NCBI GenBank assembly: GCA_900544795.1
Contig: UQWM01000027.1
Coordinates: 1 to 25,985 of the forward strand
Length of the DNA stretch: 25,985 nucleotides
Reading direction: 5' to 3'
Source of the DNA: an uncultured Phascolarctobacterium sp.
GTDB lineage: Bacteria; Bacillota; Negativicutes; Acidaminococcales; Acidaminococcaceae
The notes under the pieces were generated by a model. It was not told the origin of the DNA and searched no databases. It saw nothing but the letters and a program-made list of their open reading frames with translations. The position numbers were made by a program, and so were the translations under genes. Of this stretch, positions 1 through 7,715 are shown piece by piece (position 1 is the stretch's first letter; every line of letters starts with the position of its first letter).

Positions 1-28
1 AGTAATCGATGGTTTTTCCTTTTTTTAC

Positions 29-173
29 TTTTGCGAACTTAATTGTACTCTATCCATGCGTCCCCCCCGCAAGACAGTACAAATCAATAACCCGTCCTTT
101 TTATGCCCTTGCTATACTTTTGCATCGCTCTCTATTCGATCGCGCTGCTTAGCTGCCGCAATTGTTCGCAAAA
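29..173. repeat. Inverted repeat TTTTGCGAAC in a gene-free leader
   Basis: Positions 1-186 contain no convincing gene. They hold a 10-bp perfect inverted repeat, TTTTGCGAAC at 29-38 and GTTCGCAAAA at 164-173. AATTG/CAATT lies just inside each arm, so the similarity extends to about 15 bp. The arms are about 125 bp apart. A third copy of the same 10-mer is at 25948-25957 on the minus strand, upstream of the second pilin gene. The function is unknown; it could be a protein-binding site or the trace of a small mobile sequence. Confidence 0.45.
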
Positions 174-186
174 CCACGCAGGACAT

Positions 187-220
187 AAAAAAACCACGTC
201 GTTTCCAACGACGTGGTTTT
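187..220 (-). terminator. Intrinsic terminator of the nine-gene operon
   Basis: A perfect 14-bp stem (190-203 with 207-220) has a 3-nt loop. On the minus strand it is followed by seven T (187-193, partly in the stem base). It lies about 30 nt beyond the stop of the ArnT-like gene and is the first strong terminator found below the promoter near 12.0 kb. Confidence 0.85.
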
Positions 221-252
221 AAAATACGTTCAATAAAATTGCTATGCTGTTT

Positions 253-1806
253 TCAATATTTCTCTAACAAATAAATATCGTCAATAACTTTGACTTCGCG
301 CAAATTCTGCACTTGCTCTTTATTTTTTAAGCGGCGCAGCTCCAGCCCACGCACCAGCACATACTTTTGCTGCGGGTCGTTTAAGGCCTGCGTCAGATCA
401 GTTGTTTTGGGTTTAACTTCTGTGCCCGGCACACCACTGTAGTACATAAACCCAGGGTGCAAAAACTTATCCACATAAACTGGTTTTTTCTGATCGCATT
501 TACTTTGATAAACCTTCACTATCTCCTTAACGCTAAAACGGTTAGCTACCATCGGCAGCAGAAAAGAAAATGCTATCACCATCGTCAAAACACCAGTTAT
601 TACATGTAGCCAGGCCGCAAAATTTATATCGCGATAAACTATCAGCGCCCAAACAATACTTACACCTAAAATAAAAGTGACTACACCCAGCACGATACCT
701 CCAAAAGCAACTTCCGGCAACTGCTGCCCACCGATGACCCAACCAGCCGTCAGCAGTAGGAACATGATGGCAGTACCCAGAACCCAGGACCAGCGCACAC
801 CATAATTTTCTTTTTGCATTCTGGCGATGTTCCAGCCAATCATAATCGCTAAAGCTGGAAACATGGGCAGGATATAAGAAACAAGTTTGGTTTTGGAAAT
901 GCTAAAAAATATAAAGACGAACAGCCACCATATCTGCATAAAAATCATTTTCTGCATTTCTTCTGAGCGGCAGTCGGCAAAAGCTGCCTTGATGGATTGC
1001 AATAGTAGCCCCGTCCATGGAAACAACCCTAAAATTATCACAGGGAAATAGTACCACCATAAGACCCTGGTCGGGTGCTCTGGTGTCGTAAAACGAGTGA
1101 TGTTATGAAATCCGAGGAAGGTATCGATAAATTCCATACCGTGCACTTGATACATTAAATAATACCATGGCCCTGCAACCAGCAAATAAAGTACCATACC
1201 ACGCAGGCAGTGCATTTCTAAAATGCGTCGCCACTGCCCGGTACAGGCGATATGGAAAAAGATTATCGCACCCGGTAGCACAAGGCCAATAGGCCCTTTA
1301 GTTACCGTGGCCAGCGCCATACACACATACATCAGCCAATACTGCTTATGCAAGTAGCATAATAAAGATCCGGTCAGAAAAAACAACAGCGTCGTATCTG
1401 TTACCGCTGCCTTGCCAAGATAAAAGAACTGTACAGATGTCGCTAAAACGAGCGCCGACCAAAAACCAGCTCTTTCGTTGAACAGCTTTGTAACGGAACA
1501 ATACAGCATCATAACTGTCAAAAACGCCATCATTGCTGCCGGAAATCGTGCTGCAAATTCTCCATCCCCAAAAACATGCATCGCACCAGCCACCAGCCAA
1601 TAATACATGGGCGGCTTGTCGAACCAATATTCATTATAAATGCGTGGTGAAAGATAATCATTAAACTGGATCATCTCCCGTGCTGTTTCAGCATATACCG
1701 GTTCATCCGGATCGAGCAGTGGTATACTGCCCAACCCAAAAAAGATATTAAAGGCAACGATAATTGCTAAAACAAGCAAGCTGCCCTTCTCAATCCGTTT
1801 CATCAT
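253..1806 (-). CDS. ArnT/PMT-family (GT39-like) integral membrane glycosyltransferase
   Basis: This 517-residue polytopic membrane protein has the ArnT/PMT_2 signature. An acidic DPDEPVYAE loop lies at residues 32-40, after the first membrane segment, and FDKPPMYYW at 62-70 matches the FxKPPxxYW motif that follows it in ArnT. Many hydrophobic segments and a smaller C-terminal soluble part follow, as usual for the family. Family members move a sugar from undecaprenyl phosphate to an acceptor on the outer face of the inner membrane; for ArnT the acceptor is lipid A phosphate. The start has two adjacent ATG codons (1806 and 1803). AGGGG lies just upstream, so the second ATG has the better, though still short, spacing. 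The gene starts 4 nt after the epimerase stop and is last in the operon. The sugar and acceptor cannot be read from sequence, but the neighbouring deacetylase and epimerase suggest a hexosamine. Confidence 0.85.
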   Translation of the reverse strand: MMKRIEKGSLLVLAIIVAFNIFFGLGSIPLLDPDEPVYAETAREMIQFNDYLSPRIYNEYWFDKPPMYYWLVAGAMHVFGDGEFAARFPAAMMAFLTVMMLYCSVTKLFNERAGFWSALVLATSVQFFYLGKAAVTDTTLLFFLTGSLLCYLHKQYWLMYVCMALATVTKGPIGLVLPGAIIFFHIACTGQWRRILEMHCLRGMVLYLLVAGPWYYLMYQVHGMEFIDTFLGFHNITRFTTPEHPTRVLWWYYFPVIILGLFPWTGLLLQSIKAAFADCRSEEMQKMIFMQIWWLFVFIFFSISKTKLVSYILPMFPALAIMIGWNIARMQKENYGVRWSWVLGTAIMFLLLTAGWVIGGQQLPEVAFGGIVLGVVTFILGVSIVWALIVYRDINFAAWLHVITGVLTMVIAFSFLLPMVANRFSVKEIVKVYQSKCDQKKPVYVDKFLHPGFMYYSGVPGTEVKPKTTDLTQALNDPQQKYVLVRGLELRRLKNKEQVQNLREVKVIDDIYLLEKY

Positions 1807-1810
1807 TCCC

Positions 1811-2734
1811 CTACTTTCCCCGTTTCAAATAGTCATGGTAAGTCTTTTGGATTCCCTTATGCAGCTGCATCTGTGGAATTACAGACAGACTCTCTTTAAG
1901 ACGAGTGTTAGACAACGACGACCTGAAGATATCACCCTGACGTGCAGGTGCATAATGCACTTCCATTTTCTCGTCAACAACTGTAGCAAATGCCTCCAAT
2001 AGTTGGTTGACAGAGGTTTCATATTCAGTAGACACGTTGATCGTCTGATATCCCTGCGCCTTTAACCCTGCCTGCAATGCTTTAGCAACATCGCCTGCAT
2101 AAACAAAATCGCGGGTCTGCTCGCCGGTGCCATATACCGTAACGGCTTTACCGGCAGACAGTAATTTACAGAAAATGCTGACGACACCGCCCTCTCCGCC
2201 TTCGCCCTGACGTTCACCATAAACGTTTGCAAAGCGGAAAACAATGCTGTTGATTCCATATAGATCGTGATAGACCCGCAGATAATGTTCAGATGTCATT
2301 TTGGTAATACCGTAAAAAGACATGGGCTGCAAGGCAAAATCTTCCTGCAACGGTACAGACTCATTATCTCCATAAACTGCCGCACTAGAGGCAAACAGAA
2401 TCGTTTTAACCTGATATTTACGGCAATTTTCCAGCACATTGATCAAGCCTGCCAAATTAATATCGCAGTCTTCATCAGGATGCTCAATAGAATAAGGGAC
2501 CATAGTCTGCGCCGCTAAGTGCACCACAGCATCAAAATGCTCCTGTTCAAAAAGCTTTGCTAATGCCTGCGCACGGATATCTTCCACAACTAACTTCATT
2601 CCCTGTGGAACATTTTCCTGAAAACCACTGGAAAGGTTATCTAAAACCACTACTTCGCAGTTTTTATCATCAGCCAATAATTCTAACAAATGCGAGCCGA
2701 TAAATCCGGCACCGCCGGTCACTAAAATTTTCAT
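1811..2734 (-). CDS. NAD-dependent epimerase/dehydratase, UDP-hexose(amine) 4-epimerase type
   Basis: This is an extended short-chain dehydrogenase of 307 residues. The Rossmann motif GGAGFIG is at residues 7-13, the SSAAVYG segment with the catalytic Ser at about 116-122, and the YxxxK pair at Tyr141/Lys145. These are the GalE/WbpP-type features, and 307 residues is typical of bacterial GalE-like enzymes. Such enzymes interconvert UDP-Glc/UDP-Gal or UDP-GlcNAc/UDP-GalNAc in the cytoplasm. Substrate choice cannot be decided here. The start ATG overlaps the stop of the upstream membrane protein gene (TAATG), with AAGGTG upstream, which suggests translational coupling. Beside a deacetylase and an ArnT-like transferase, a role in supplying a nucleotide sugar for cell-envelope modification is likely (inference). 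I leave the symbol empty because a galE assignment would claim a substrate. Confidence 0.85.
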   Translation of the reverse strand: MKILVTGGAGFIGSHLLELLADDKNCEVVVLDNLSSGFQENVPQGMKLVVEDIRAQALAKLFEQEHFDAVVHLAAQTMVPYSIEHPDEDCDINLAGLINVLENCRKYQVKTILFASSAAVYGDNESVPLQEDFALQPMSFYGITKMTSEHYLRVYHDLYGINSIVFRFANVYGERQGEGGEGGVVSIFCKLLSAGKAVTVYGTGEQTRDFVYAGDVAKALQAGLKAQGYQTINVSTEYETSVNQLLEAFATVVDEKMEVHYAPARQGDIFRSSLSNTRLKESLSVIPQMQLHKGIQKTYHDYLKRGK

Positions 2735-3738
2735 TATTCATCTTCACCTTTTTTAAGATTTTTCATTGATAAAACATTCGCGCCAAAAGCACGTATGGAA
2801 ACAACTGCACCCAATAGGAACGGCAAATATTCAGCCGTAAAACGCCACAATACTGCCATAATACCTACTATACCTTCCGGCAGCAGCTCGGAGAACAGGA
2901 CGACAAAACCTGCTTCAGCGATACCTGAACCACCCGGTGTAGGCGAAAAATACAGCACTAAATTGAGCAGTACCATGCGTCCCATAACCTGCAGCCAGTT
3001 GAAATTAATATTCATCCCTAAGAAAAACATCGGTACTGTGGCATAGATACACAGTAAACTGATACCTGACTCAATAAAGGCGCGGAGCACCTTGAACGGA
3101 TGATTGCCCATAATAAAAGAAGCCTGCTTAAATTCTTTGTACCAGATAAAGCAACGACGTCTGAAATCATGCGAGAAATTATTGGTAAGACCAATCAACC
3201 AAAATTCGGGATATCTGGTGCGCATCAATAAGACCGCTGATACTGGTAATGAAACAAACAGCACGGAAACTACTGTGATAACGCTGGTAGGCATCCAGTC
3301 GACCAGTGTATGGTCACTGTTTAAAACAAATGGCACCAGCAAAATCAAAAATGTTATCGACATAATAGTGCGCACAAAAACAACGACAGTCGCTTTGGCC
3401 ACAGGCACGCCTGCTTTACGCATAAACATGATTTGGGCTACTGCGCCGCCGCTGGCACCCGGAGTCACCAATGCTAAAAAGTAATTGCTTAATACGACGT
3501 TGACAACCTGACGGACGGTCAGTTTTTCATCGGTCACGTCAGCTAAAGTCATCAGCCGCAAACCATCAAAAACAAGGCCTAATCCCAAAACGCCAAAAGC
3601 CGCGGCAATACACCACGGTTCAAACATCGTCAGGTATTCCAACGCCCTTATATCAAATGTAAAATAAATAACTGCCACAGAAATCGCTATAACAAAAACA
3701 AACAGCCATAACAATCTGCGGATCAATTTTCTGTGCAT
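2734..3738 (-). CDS. Lysylphosphatidylglycerol synthase-TM/YbhN-like (UPF0104) membrane protein
   Basis: A multispanning membrane protein of about 334 residues with the features of the LPG_synthase_TM family (MprF flippase domain, YbhN, AglD-like). It has an N-terminal membrane anchor, a central YFLALVTPGASGGAVAQI segment, and a PTPGGSGIAEAG motif near residue 275, which is diagnostic of the family. In MprF this domain flips lysyl-phosphatidylglycerol. Stand-alone members often sit in glycolipid or cell-wall polymer loci. The longer reading from a TTG at 3753 has no clear ribosome binding site. The ATG at 3738 has GGTGGG about 8 nt upstream and follows the deacetylase stop by one base, so I use it. 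A role in moving a lipid-linked sugar across the membrane for the ArnT-like enzyme is attractive but is inference. Confidence 0.8.
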   Translation of the reverse strand: MHRKLIRRLLWLFVFVIAISVAVIYFTFDIRALEYLTMFEPWCIAAAFGVLGLGLVFDGLRLMTLADVTDEKLTVRQVVNVVLSNYFLALVTPGASGGAVAQIMFMRKAGVPVAKATVVVFVRTIMSITFLILLVPFVLNSDHTLVDWMPTSVITVVSVLFVSLPVSAVLLMRTRYPEFWLIGLTNNFSHDFRRRCFIWYKEFKQASFIMGNHPFKVLRAFIESGISLLCIYATVPMFFLGMNINFNWLQVMGRMVLLNLVLYFSPTPGGSGIAEAGFVVLFSELLPEGIVGIMAVLWRFTAEYLPFLLGAVVSIRAFGANVLSMKNLKKGEDE

Positions 3739-3739
3739 A

Positions 3740-4588
3740 TCAAAGCCCACCAAAGTTTATCAAAGTTACCTGCTGCTGCTCCAATAAACGTTTATTTTTT
3801 TCAGAAAGAAAAGCCTGCAACTCGTCTTCCCAATGATATTTCCATGCAAAACTTTTTTCTAAAATTTCTGTAGCCAGCCCCGGATGAGTCATTATTTCGC
3901 TAACACCTTCAGGTATGTTTTTGATTATCTCCCCTACTAGAAAGTCGTTCAAATTGCCGCCGGCCAACATCCCAAAAAAGTGCTGTGGATAGCTAAATTT
4001 AGCCTGCTGCGCTTTTCTTTTGGCTAAAGCACTGCAAAAACTAAGTCCTTCGCGGCCTATAAGCCGACCTGCACTACTTTTGAAGCCACCGCTCCAAAAC
4101 CATCCTTCCTGGGGAATCCTAATTTTTTTTACACCAAAATCATTGCATAATTTCAGCACGATATCGATAACTCCCGGCAGCACGTGAATATGCTGATGGC
4201 TGTCGATATGCGTTATTGCAAGTCCGCAGTTTAAACCGCGTTCCATTTGCGCCTGTAACTCTTTAATAATTTCTGTTTTTTTTATTTTTCCGGCATACCA
4301 GTGTTTCGCAAACACCGTATAATCAGCAGGTAAACGACCACTTTCATCAACAAGTGTACGCACCTGCCGGAACGGTAAAAGCGGCTTCCCGCCTCCAACC
4401 AAAGTTAGATGGATACCGACTCCCAGATTAGGATACTGTTTAGCCCGGCTAACAGCATCATCAAATGCCTCAGCACCGCACATCAAAGAAGTACTGGTAA
4501 TAAAACCATCCCTATGGCCTTTGATGATACCATCGTTAATAGCTTGATGCAGTCCAAAATCGTCTGCATTGACAATCAATTTTTTCAT
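3740..4588 (-). CDS. YdjC/ChbG-family carbohydrate deacetylase (HpnK/NaxD-like)
   Basis: A 282-residue protein opening with LIVNADDFGL (Asp9/Asp10), followed by a GIHLTL segment with His60 and THIDSHQH with His127 and His131. These are the metal-ligand positions of the YdjC superfamily, which removes N-acetyl groups from amino sugars. The N-terminal half resembles the HpnK subfamily most. NaxD of Francisella, of the same superfamily, deacetylates undecaprenyl-phosphate-N-acetylgalactosamine so that an ArnT orthologue can transfer the free amino sugar to lipid A. The setting here, with an epimerase and an ArnT-like gene downstream, fits such a role. ATG at 4588 has GGAGG 9 nt upstream. The 23-nt gap to rnhC shows no terminator, so it is probably in the same transcript. 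The exact substrate is inferred only. Confidence 0.85.
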   Translation of the reverse strand: MKKLIVNADDFGLHQAINDGIIKGHRDGFITSTSLMCGAEAFDDAVSRAKQYPNLGVGIHLTLVGGGKPLLPFRQVRTLVDESGRLPADYTVFAKHWYAGKIKKTEIIKELQAQMERGLNCGLAITHIDSHQHIHVLPGVIDIVLKLCNDFGVKKIRIPQEGWFWSGGFKSSAGRLIGREGLSFCSALAKRKAQQAKFSYPQHFFGMLAGGNLNDFLVGEIIKNIPEGVSEIMTHPGLATEILEKSFAWKYHWEDELQAFLSEKNKRLLEQQQVTLINFGGL

Positions 4589-4611
4589 ATTTAAGAGCCT
4601 CCAAAAAGGCT

Positions 4612-5571
4612 TTAGATTTTTTTATAATTGGCAAAATGTACTTTTACCAAATGTTCCAGCGCACTGCGGCCCAATTCCTGTGCCAACTCCCGCGCACAGG
4701 CAGTAGCAGCATCACTGCCGCCTTTAGGTAGTTCGCTGCGGCCCACTTGTTCTGACAAGTCATGCATTACTTCTAAAAATTTAGCTCTTGCCAGGACCGA
4801 TGCTGCCGCTACGGCAATATCGGCTTCAGCCCGATGCTGCTGCACCACATTGACAGCCGGAAATTCCTGCTGCACGCTACTGCGAATATCATTGGAAGCC
4901 GCAAACTGATCAACCAGCGCATAATTGCACTGGGGACATTGACGTAAAACATTACACAGTACAGTAACATGGCCACTGCTAAGCAAATGATTGAGGTTTT
5001 TCCCCTCGGCCCGCAGCTGACGATAACGATAATTATACATCTCCGGCTTCAAAGCCAGCACGGTGTTCACTGGCGCCACTTCTGTAATCAGTGCTGCCAG
5101 TCGCAGCACTTCTTTATCGTTGATCACCTTACAGTCTTTAACGCCTAAAGCCACCAGCTTTTCCGCTGTGGCGATATCAACCAGGACGGCGGCAACTACT
5201 AAAGGCCCAAAGAAATCTCCTTTACCAGATTCGTCACTGCCTGCCCAAATTCCTTTAAAATCCGCACAATTTCGCAAAAGTGTATAATCATTGCCTGAGT
5301 CTGATCTCAACGCACATCCTGTTACAGAGGCTTTAGACTTACCTGTCAAAGCTGTTTCCAACTGTTCCTTAAACGGTGCGTCAGCGCCGCCCCACACCAG
5401 TTTAATACCCTTTTTACCATTATATATTGATAATACTACTTTACCTTGGCAACCTGTCACTGTCAACTGCAAACCATATTGCAGCTGCTTTTCGGCAATA
5501 GTAAGCTCCGGGTCAAAGTTTTGGATCTGCTTTTTTAAATTGTCGATATAAGCAGTAAAATCACTGTTCAA
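4612..5571 (-). CDS. rnhC: Ribonuclease HIII
   Basis: A 319-residue type 2 RNase H. A roughly 90-residue N-terminal TBP-like substrate-binding domain precedes the catalytic domain, whose GSDESGKGDFFGP motif (residues 111-123, Asp113 and Glu114) is characteristic of RNase HIII rather than HII. The AEADIAVAAASVLARAKF segment is the conserved C-terminal active-site region. The enzyme cuts the RNA strand of RNA-DNA hybrids in the cytoplasm. The start is a TTG with GGAGG exactly 6 nt upstream, and the first 11 nt overlap the end of larC (TTGAACAGTGA), so translation is probably coupled. It has no evident functional link to its operon neighbours. Confidence 0.95.
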   Translation of the reverse strand: MNSDFTAYIDNLKKQIQNFDPELTIAEKQLQYGLQLTVTGCQGKVVLSIYNGKKGIKLVWGGADAPFKEQLETALTGKSKASVTGCALRSDSGNDYTLLRNCADFKGIWAGSDESGKGDFFGPLVVAAVLVDIATAEKLVALGVKDCKVINDKEVLRLAALITEVAPVNTVLALKPEMYNYRYRQLRAEGKNLNHLLSSGHVTVLCNVLRQCPQCNYALVDQFAASNDIRSSVQQEFPAVNVVQQHRAEADIAVAAASVLARAKFLEVMHDLSEQVGRSELPKGGSDAATACARELAQELGRSALEHLVKVHFANYKKI

Positions 5572-6937
5572 GTTGCGCCTCCGCAGCCGCTGTGGCCACT
5601 TGCATAATTGTTTTTAAGCTGCGTCCGCCTTTCAAGGCCAACGCTTTGCAGTCCTCAAATTCTGGCGCAATGTTAACAATTTTTTCGCCCATTTGCGCAT
5701 ATTTTATCTTTACTTCGCCTTCTGGCAAAGTAACGGTAGTAAATTTACGGTAATTGATGTGACGATGCACCGCATAATAACGCACGCCTAAAGAAGTAGT
5801 TTCTGTAAGCAGCAGTTCTGTCAGTTTATCCAGTTTATCGGGTGTCAGCAGTACCGATAAGGTTTGTGCCGGACGCCCTTTTTTCATAATGATCGGCGTC
5901 AGCCAGCAGTCCAGTGCTCCAGCCTGCAATAACTTCTCTTGCACATAGGGATAAACTTCGCCGCTCATATCGTCGATATTGCACTCGGCTACCAATAAAT
6001 CACCGCTCCCGCTGCCTGCTTCCCATTCACCAACGTTCACACGCAGTACGTTAGGTATCTCAAGCTCCCAAGTTCCGGCGCCATAAGCTATTTTTGTCCC
6101 ACTAAAGCCACTGGGGATATCATCGCAGCTGGTGGCTAAAACCTGCATCAACGCCGCACCTGTCGGCGTAGTAAGTTCTTTAGTGATACTGCCGTGGCTA
6201 TGACGCAGCCCCTGCAATAATTCAGCAGTTGCCGGAGCCGGTATCGGCATCAGTCCGTGAGCGCATTTAACAAAGCCGCTTCCGGTATGGATATTGGAAA
6301 CAAAAATTTTTTCGATGCCCAAATATTCCAAAGCTAAAACACAACCAGCTATATCGATAATGGTATCAATAGCGCCAACCTCGTGAAAATGTACTTCTTC
6401 GATAGTTTTACCATGCACTTTGGCTTCGGCTTGTGCCAAAGCAGTGAACACCAGTAATGCCCGCTCTTTGATCTGTACACTCAAATCAGAAGCGTTGATG
6501 ATCTGCGCTATGGCCTGCAGGTTACGGTGCTCATGATGGTGATGGGCCTCTGGCATTGCTAAAGCCACCTGTTGTTCGTGTGTATCCCCATGCTGGTGCG
6601 GATAGCTTCCAAGTTCGTGCTGATGATTTTCGCGAGTCTGCCCATCATCGCTATGTTCATGGTGGTGATGATGTCCTTCGTGAACATGACCTACATGAGT
6701 ATGTTCGTGTTGCTCGATCGTGACGTCATGTTGATGTTCTTCTGGCAGCACGACATTAAAATAGTTGGCTGCAATGCCGCATTTGTTCACACGCTCATTA
6801 ATCAGCTTATATGCTCCTAAATGCAGCTTCTCCATTTCTGATGCCAAATAATCGACAGGCACACCAGCGTCGATCAAGGCTCCCAAAAGCATATTACCGC
6901 TGATACCGGCAAAGGCTTCTATATAAATCGTTTTCAT
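5561..6937 (-). CDS. larC: LarC, nickel insertion protein for the nickel-pincer nucleotide cofactor
   Basis: A 458-residue LarC in one open frame. The N-terminus has FAGISGNMLLGALIDAG (residues 9-25), then a His-rich insert, then the conserved EEVHFHEVGAIDTIIDIAG stretch, the PAPATAELL segment and a C-terminal domain with MKKGRPAQ. LarC inserts nickel into pyridinium-3,5-bisthiocarboxylic acid mononucleotide, giving the cofactor of lactate racemase (LarA) and related enzymes. The insert at residues 68-137 has 23 histidines in 70 positions and probably binds or stores Ni(II). In Lactobacillus plantarum larC is split and read through a frameshift; here the two parts are continuous. The ATG has GAGGTG upstream, inside the end of larB. 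larE and larA are not in the window. Confidence 0.93.
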   Translation of the reverse strand: MKTIYIEAFAGISGNMLLGALIDAGVPVDYLASEMEKLHLGAYKLINERVNKCGIAANYFNVVLPEEHQHDVTIEQHEHTHVGHVHEGHHHHHEHSDDGQTRENHQHELGSYPHQHGDTHEQQVALAMPEAHHHHEHRNLQAIAQIINASDLSVQIKERALLVFTALAQAEAKVHGKTIEEVHFHEVGAIDTIIDIAGCVLALEYLGIEKIFVSNIHTGSGFVKCAHGLMPIPAPATAELLQGLRHSHGSITKELTTPTGAALMQVLATSCDDIPSGFSGTKIAYGAGTWELEIPNVLRVNVGEWEAGSGSGDLLVAECNIDDMSGEVYPYVQEKLLQAGALDCWLTPIIMKKGRPAQTLSVLLTPDKLDKLTELLLTETTSLGVRYYAVHRHINYRKFTTVTLPEGEVKIKYAQMGEKIVNIAPEFEDCKALALKGGRSLKTIMQVATAAAEAQLEQ

Positions 6938-6941
6938 TCCA

Positions 6942-7697
6942 TCACCTCATATGATTGATGATACTCGCCATACGTCCGGCACCAAAACCGTTATCGATAT
7001 TGACTACGGCCACACCTGCCGAACAGCTGTTGAGCATACCTAAAAGTGCTGATAAGCCCTGAAAGTTAGCGCCATAACCCACACTGGTGGGAACTGCAAT
7101 AACAGGCCGTTCTACCAACCCGCCAACTACGCTTGCCAACGCGCCTTCCATACCGGCAACTACAATAACCACATTAGCGTTCCTGATAAGCTCCAGCTTA
7201 TCAAACAGCCTGTGGATACCGGCTACGCCCACATCATAGACACGTTCCACCCGGTTGCCCATGATCTCGGCTGTCAAAGCCGCTTCTTCCGATATAGGCA
7301 GATCGCTGGTACCAGCCGTCACTACGGCGATATAACGGTCTTCGTCCTTCGGCAGCGGTTTACGTTCTACAAAGATCAGGCGTGAATTTTTATGGTACAC
7401 TGCATCCGGCAGCACCTGCTGAACCGCAGCAAACTTTTCGGCGTCAGCCCGTGTTCCCAAAATATTACTATGCACTTGGGCCAGCTTTTCCATAATAGCA
7501 GCAACCTGCTCTATGGTTTTACCCTCGCAGTACACCACCTCAGGAAATCCCTGACGCAAACTGCGGTTATGATCAAGCTTGGCAAAGCCCAAATCGGTAT
7601 AATCGGCAGCATGTAGCTTGCTTAAAGCAGTTTTAGCATCAATCGTGCCTGCTTTATAGCTTTCCAGCAACGCCAGTAAAGTTTCTTCGTAAGTCAT
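6942..7697 (-). CDS. larB: LarB, nickel-pincer cofactor biosynthesis carboxylase
   Basis: A 251-residue protein with the PurE-like (AIR carboxylase-related) C-terminal domain of LarB. Visible segments are VTAGTSDLPISEEA near residue 130, VAGMEGALASVVGGL near 182, and PVIAVPTSVGYGANFQGL. LarB carboxylates and hydrolyses nicotinic acid adenine dinucleotide to pyridinium-3,5-biscarboxylic acid mononucleotide, the first step toward the nickel-pincer cofactor. It lies 4 nt upstream of larC, and its last codons contain larC's ribosome binding site, so the two are co-expressed. It starts 18 nt after the RND pump stop with AAGGAA immediately upstream of the ATG and no terminator between them. The substrate target of the cofactor in this organism is not visible. 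Confidence 0.93.
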   Translation of the reverse strand: MTYEETLLALLESYKAGTIDAKTALSKLHAADYTDLGFAKLDHNRSLRQGFPEVVYCEGKTIEQVAAIMEKLAQVHSNILGTRADAEKFAAVQQVLPDAVYHKNSRLIFVERKPLPKDEDRYIAVVTAGTSDLPISEEAALTAEIMGNRVERVYDVGVAGIHRLFDKLELIRNANVVIVVAGMEGALASVVGGLVERPVIAVPTSVGYGANFQGLSALLGMLNSCSAGVAVVNIDNGFGAGRMASIINHMR

Positions 7698-7715
7698 TTC
7701 CTTATACTTCCTTAT

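Noticed and set aside
56..274. 72-aa plus-strand frame at the left edge
   Set aside because: It has no ribosome binding site, runs through the terminator hairpin at 190-220 and into the end of the ArnT-like gene.
4589..4630. AGCC/GGCT hairpin between rnhC and the deacetylase as a terminator
   Set aside because: The stem is only about 5 bp, it contains the ribosome binding site of the next gene, and no T run follows on the minus strand.
6527..6736. Repetitive CAT/ATG-rich DNA that could look like a microsatellite or CRISPR-like repeat
   Set aside because: It is the codon pattern of the LarC His-rich insert and has no regular repeat-spacer structure. No CRISPR array was seen anywhere in the window.
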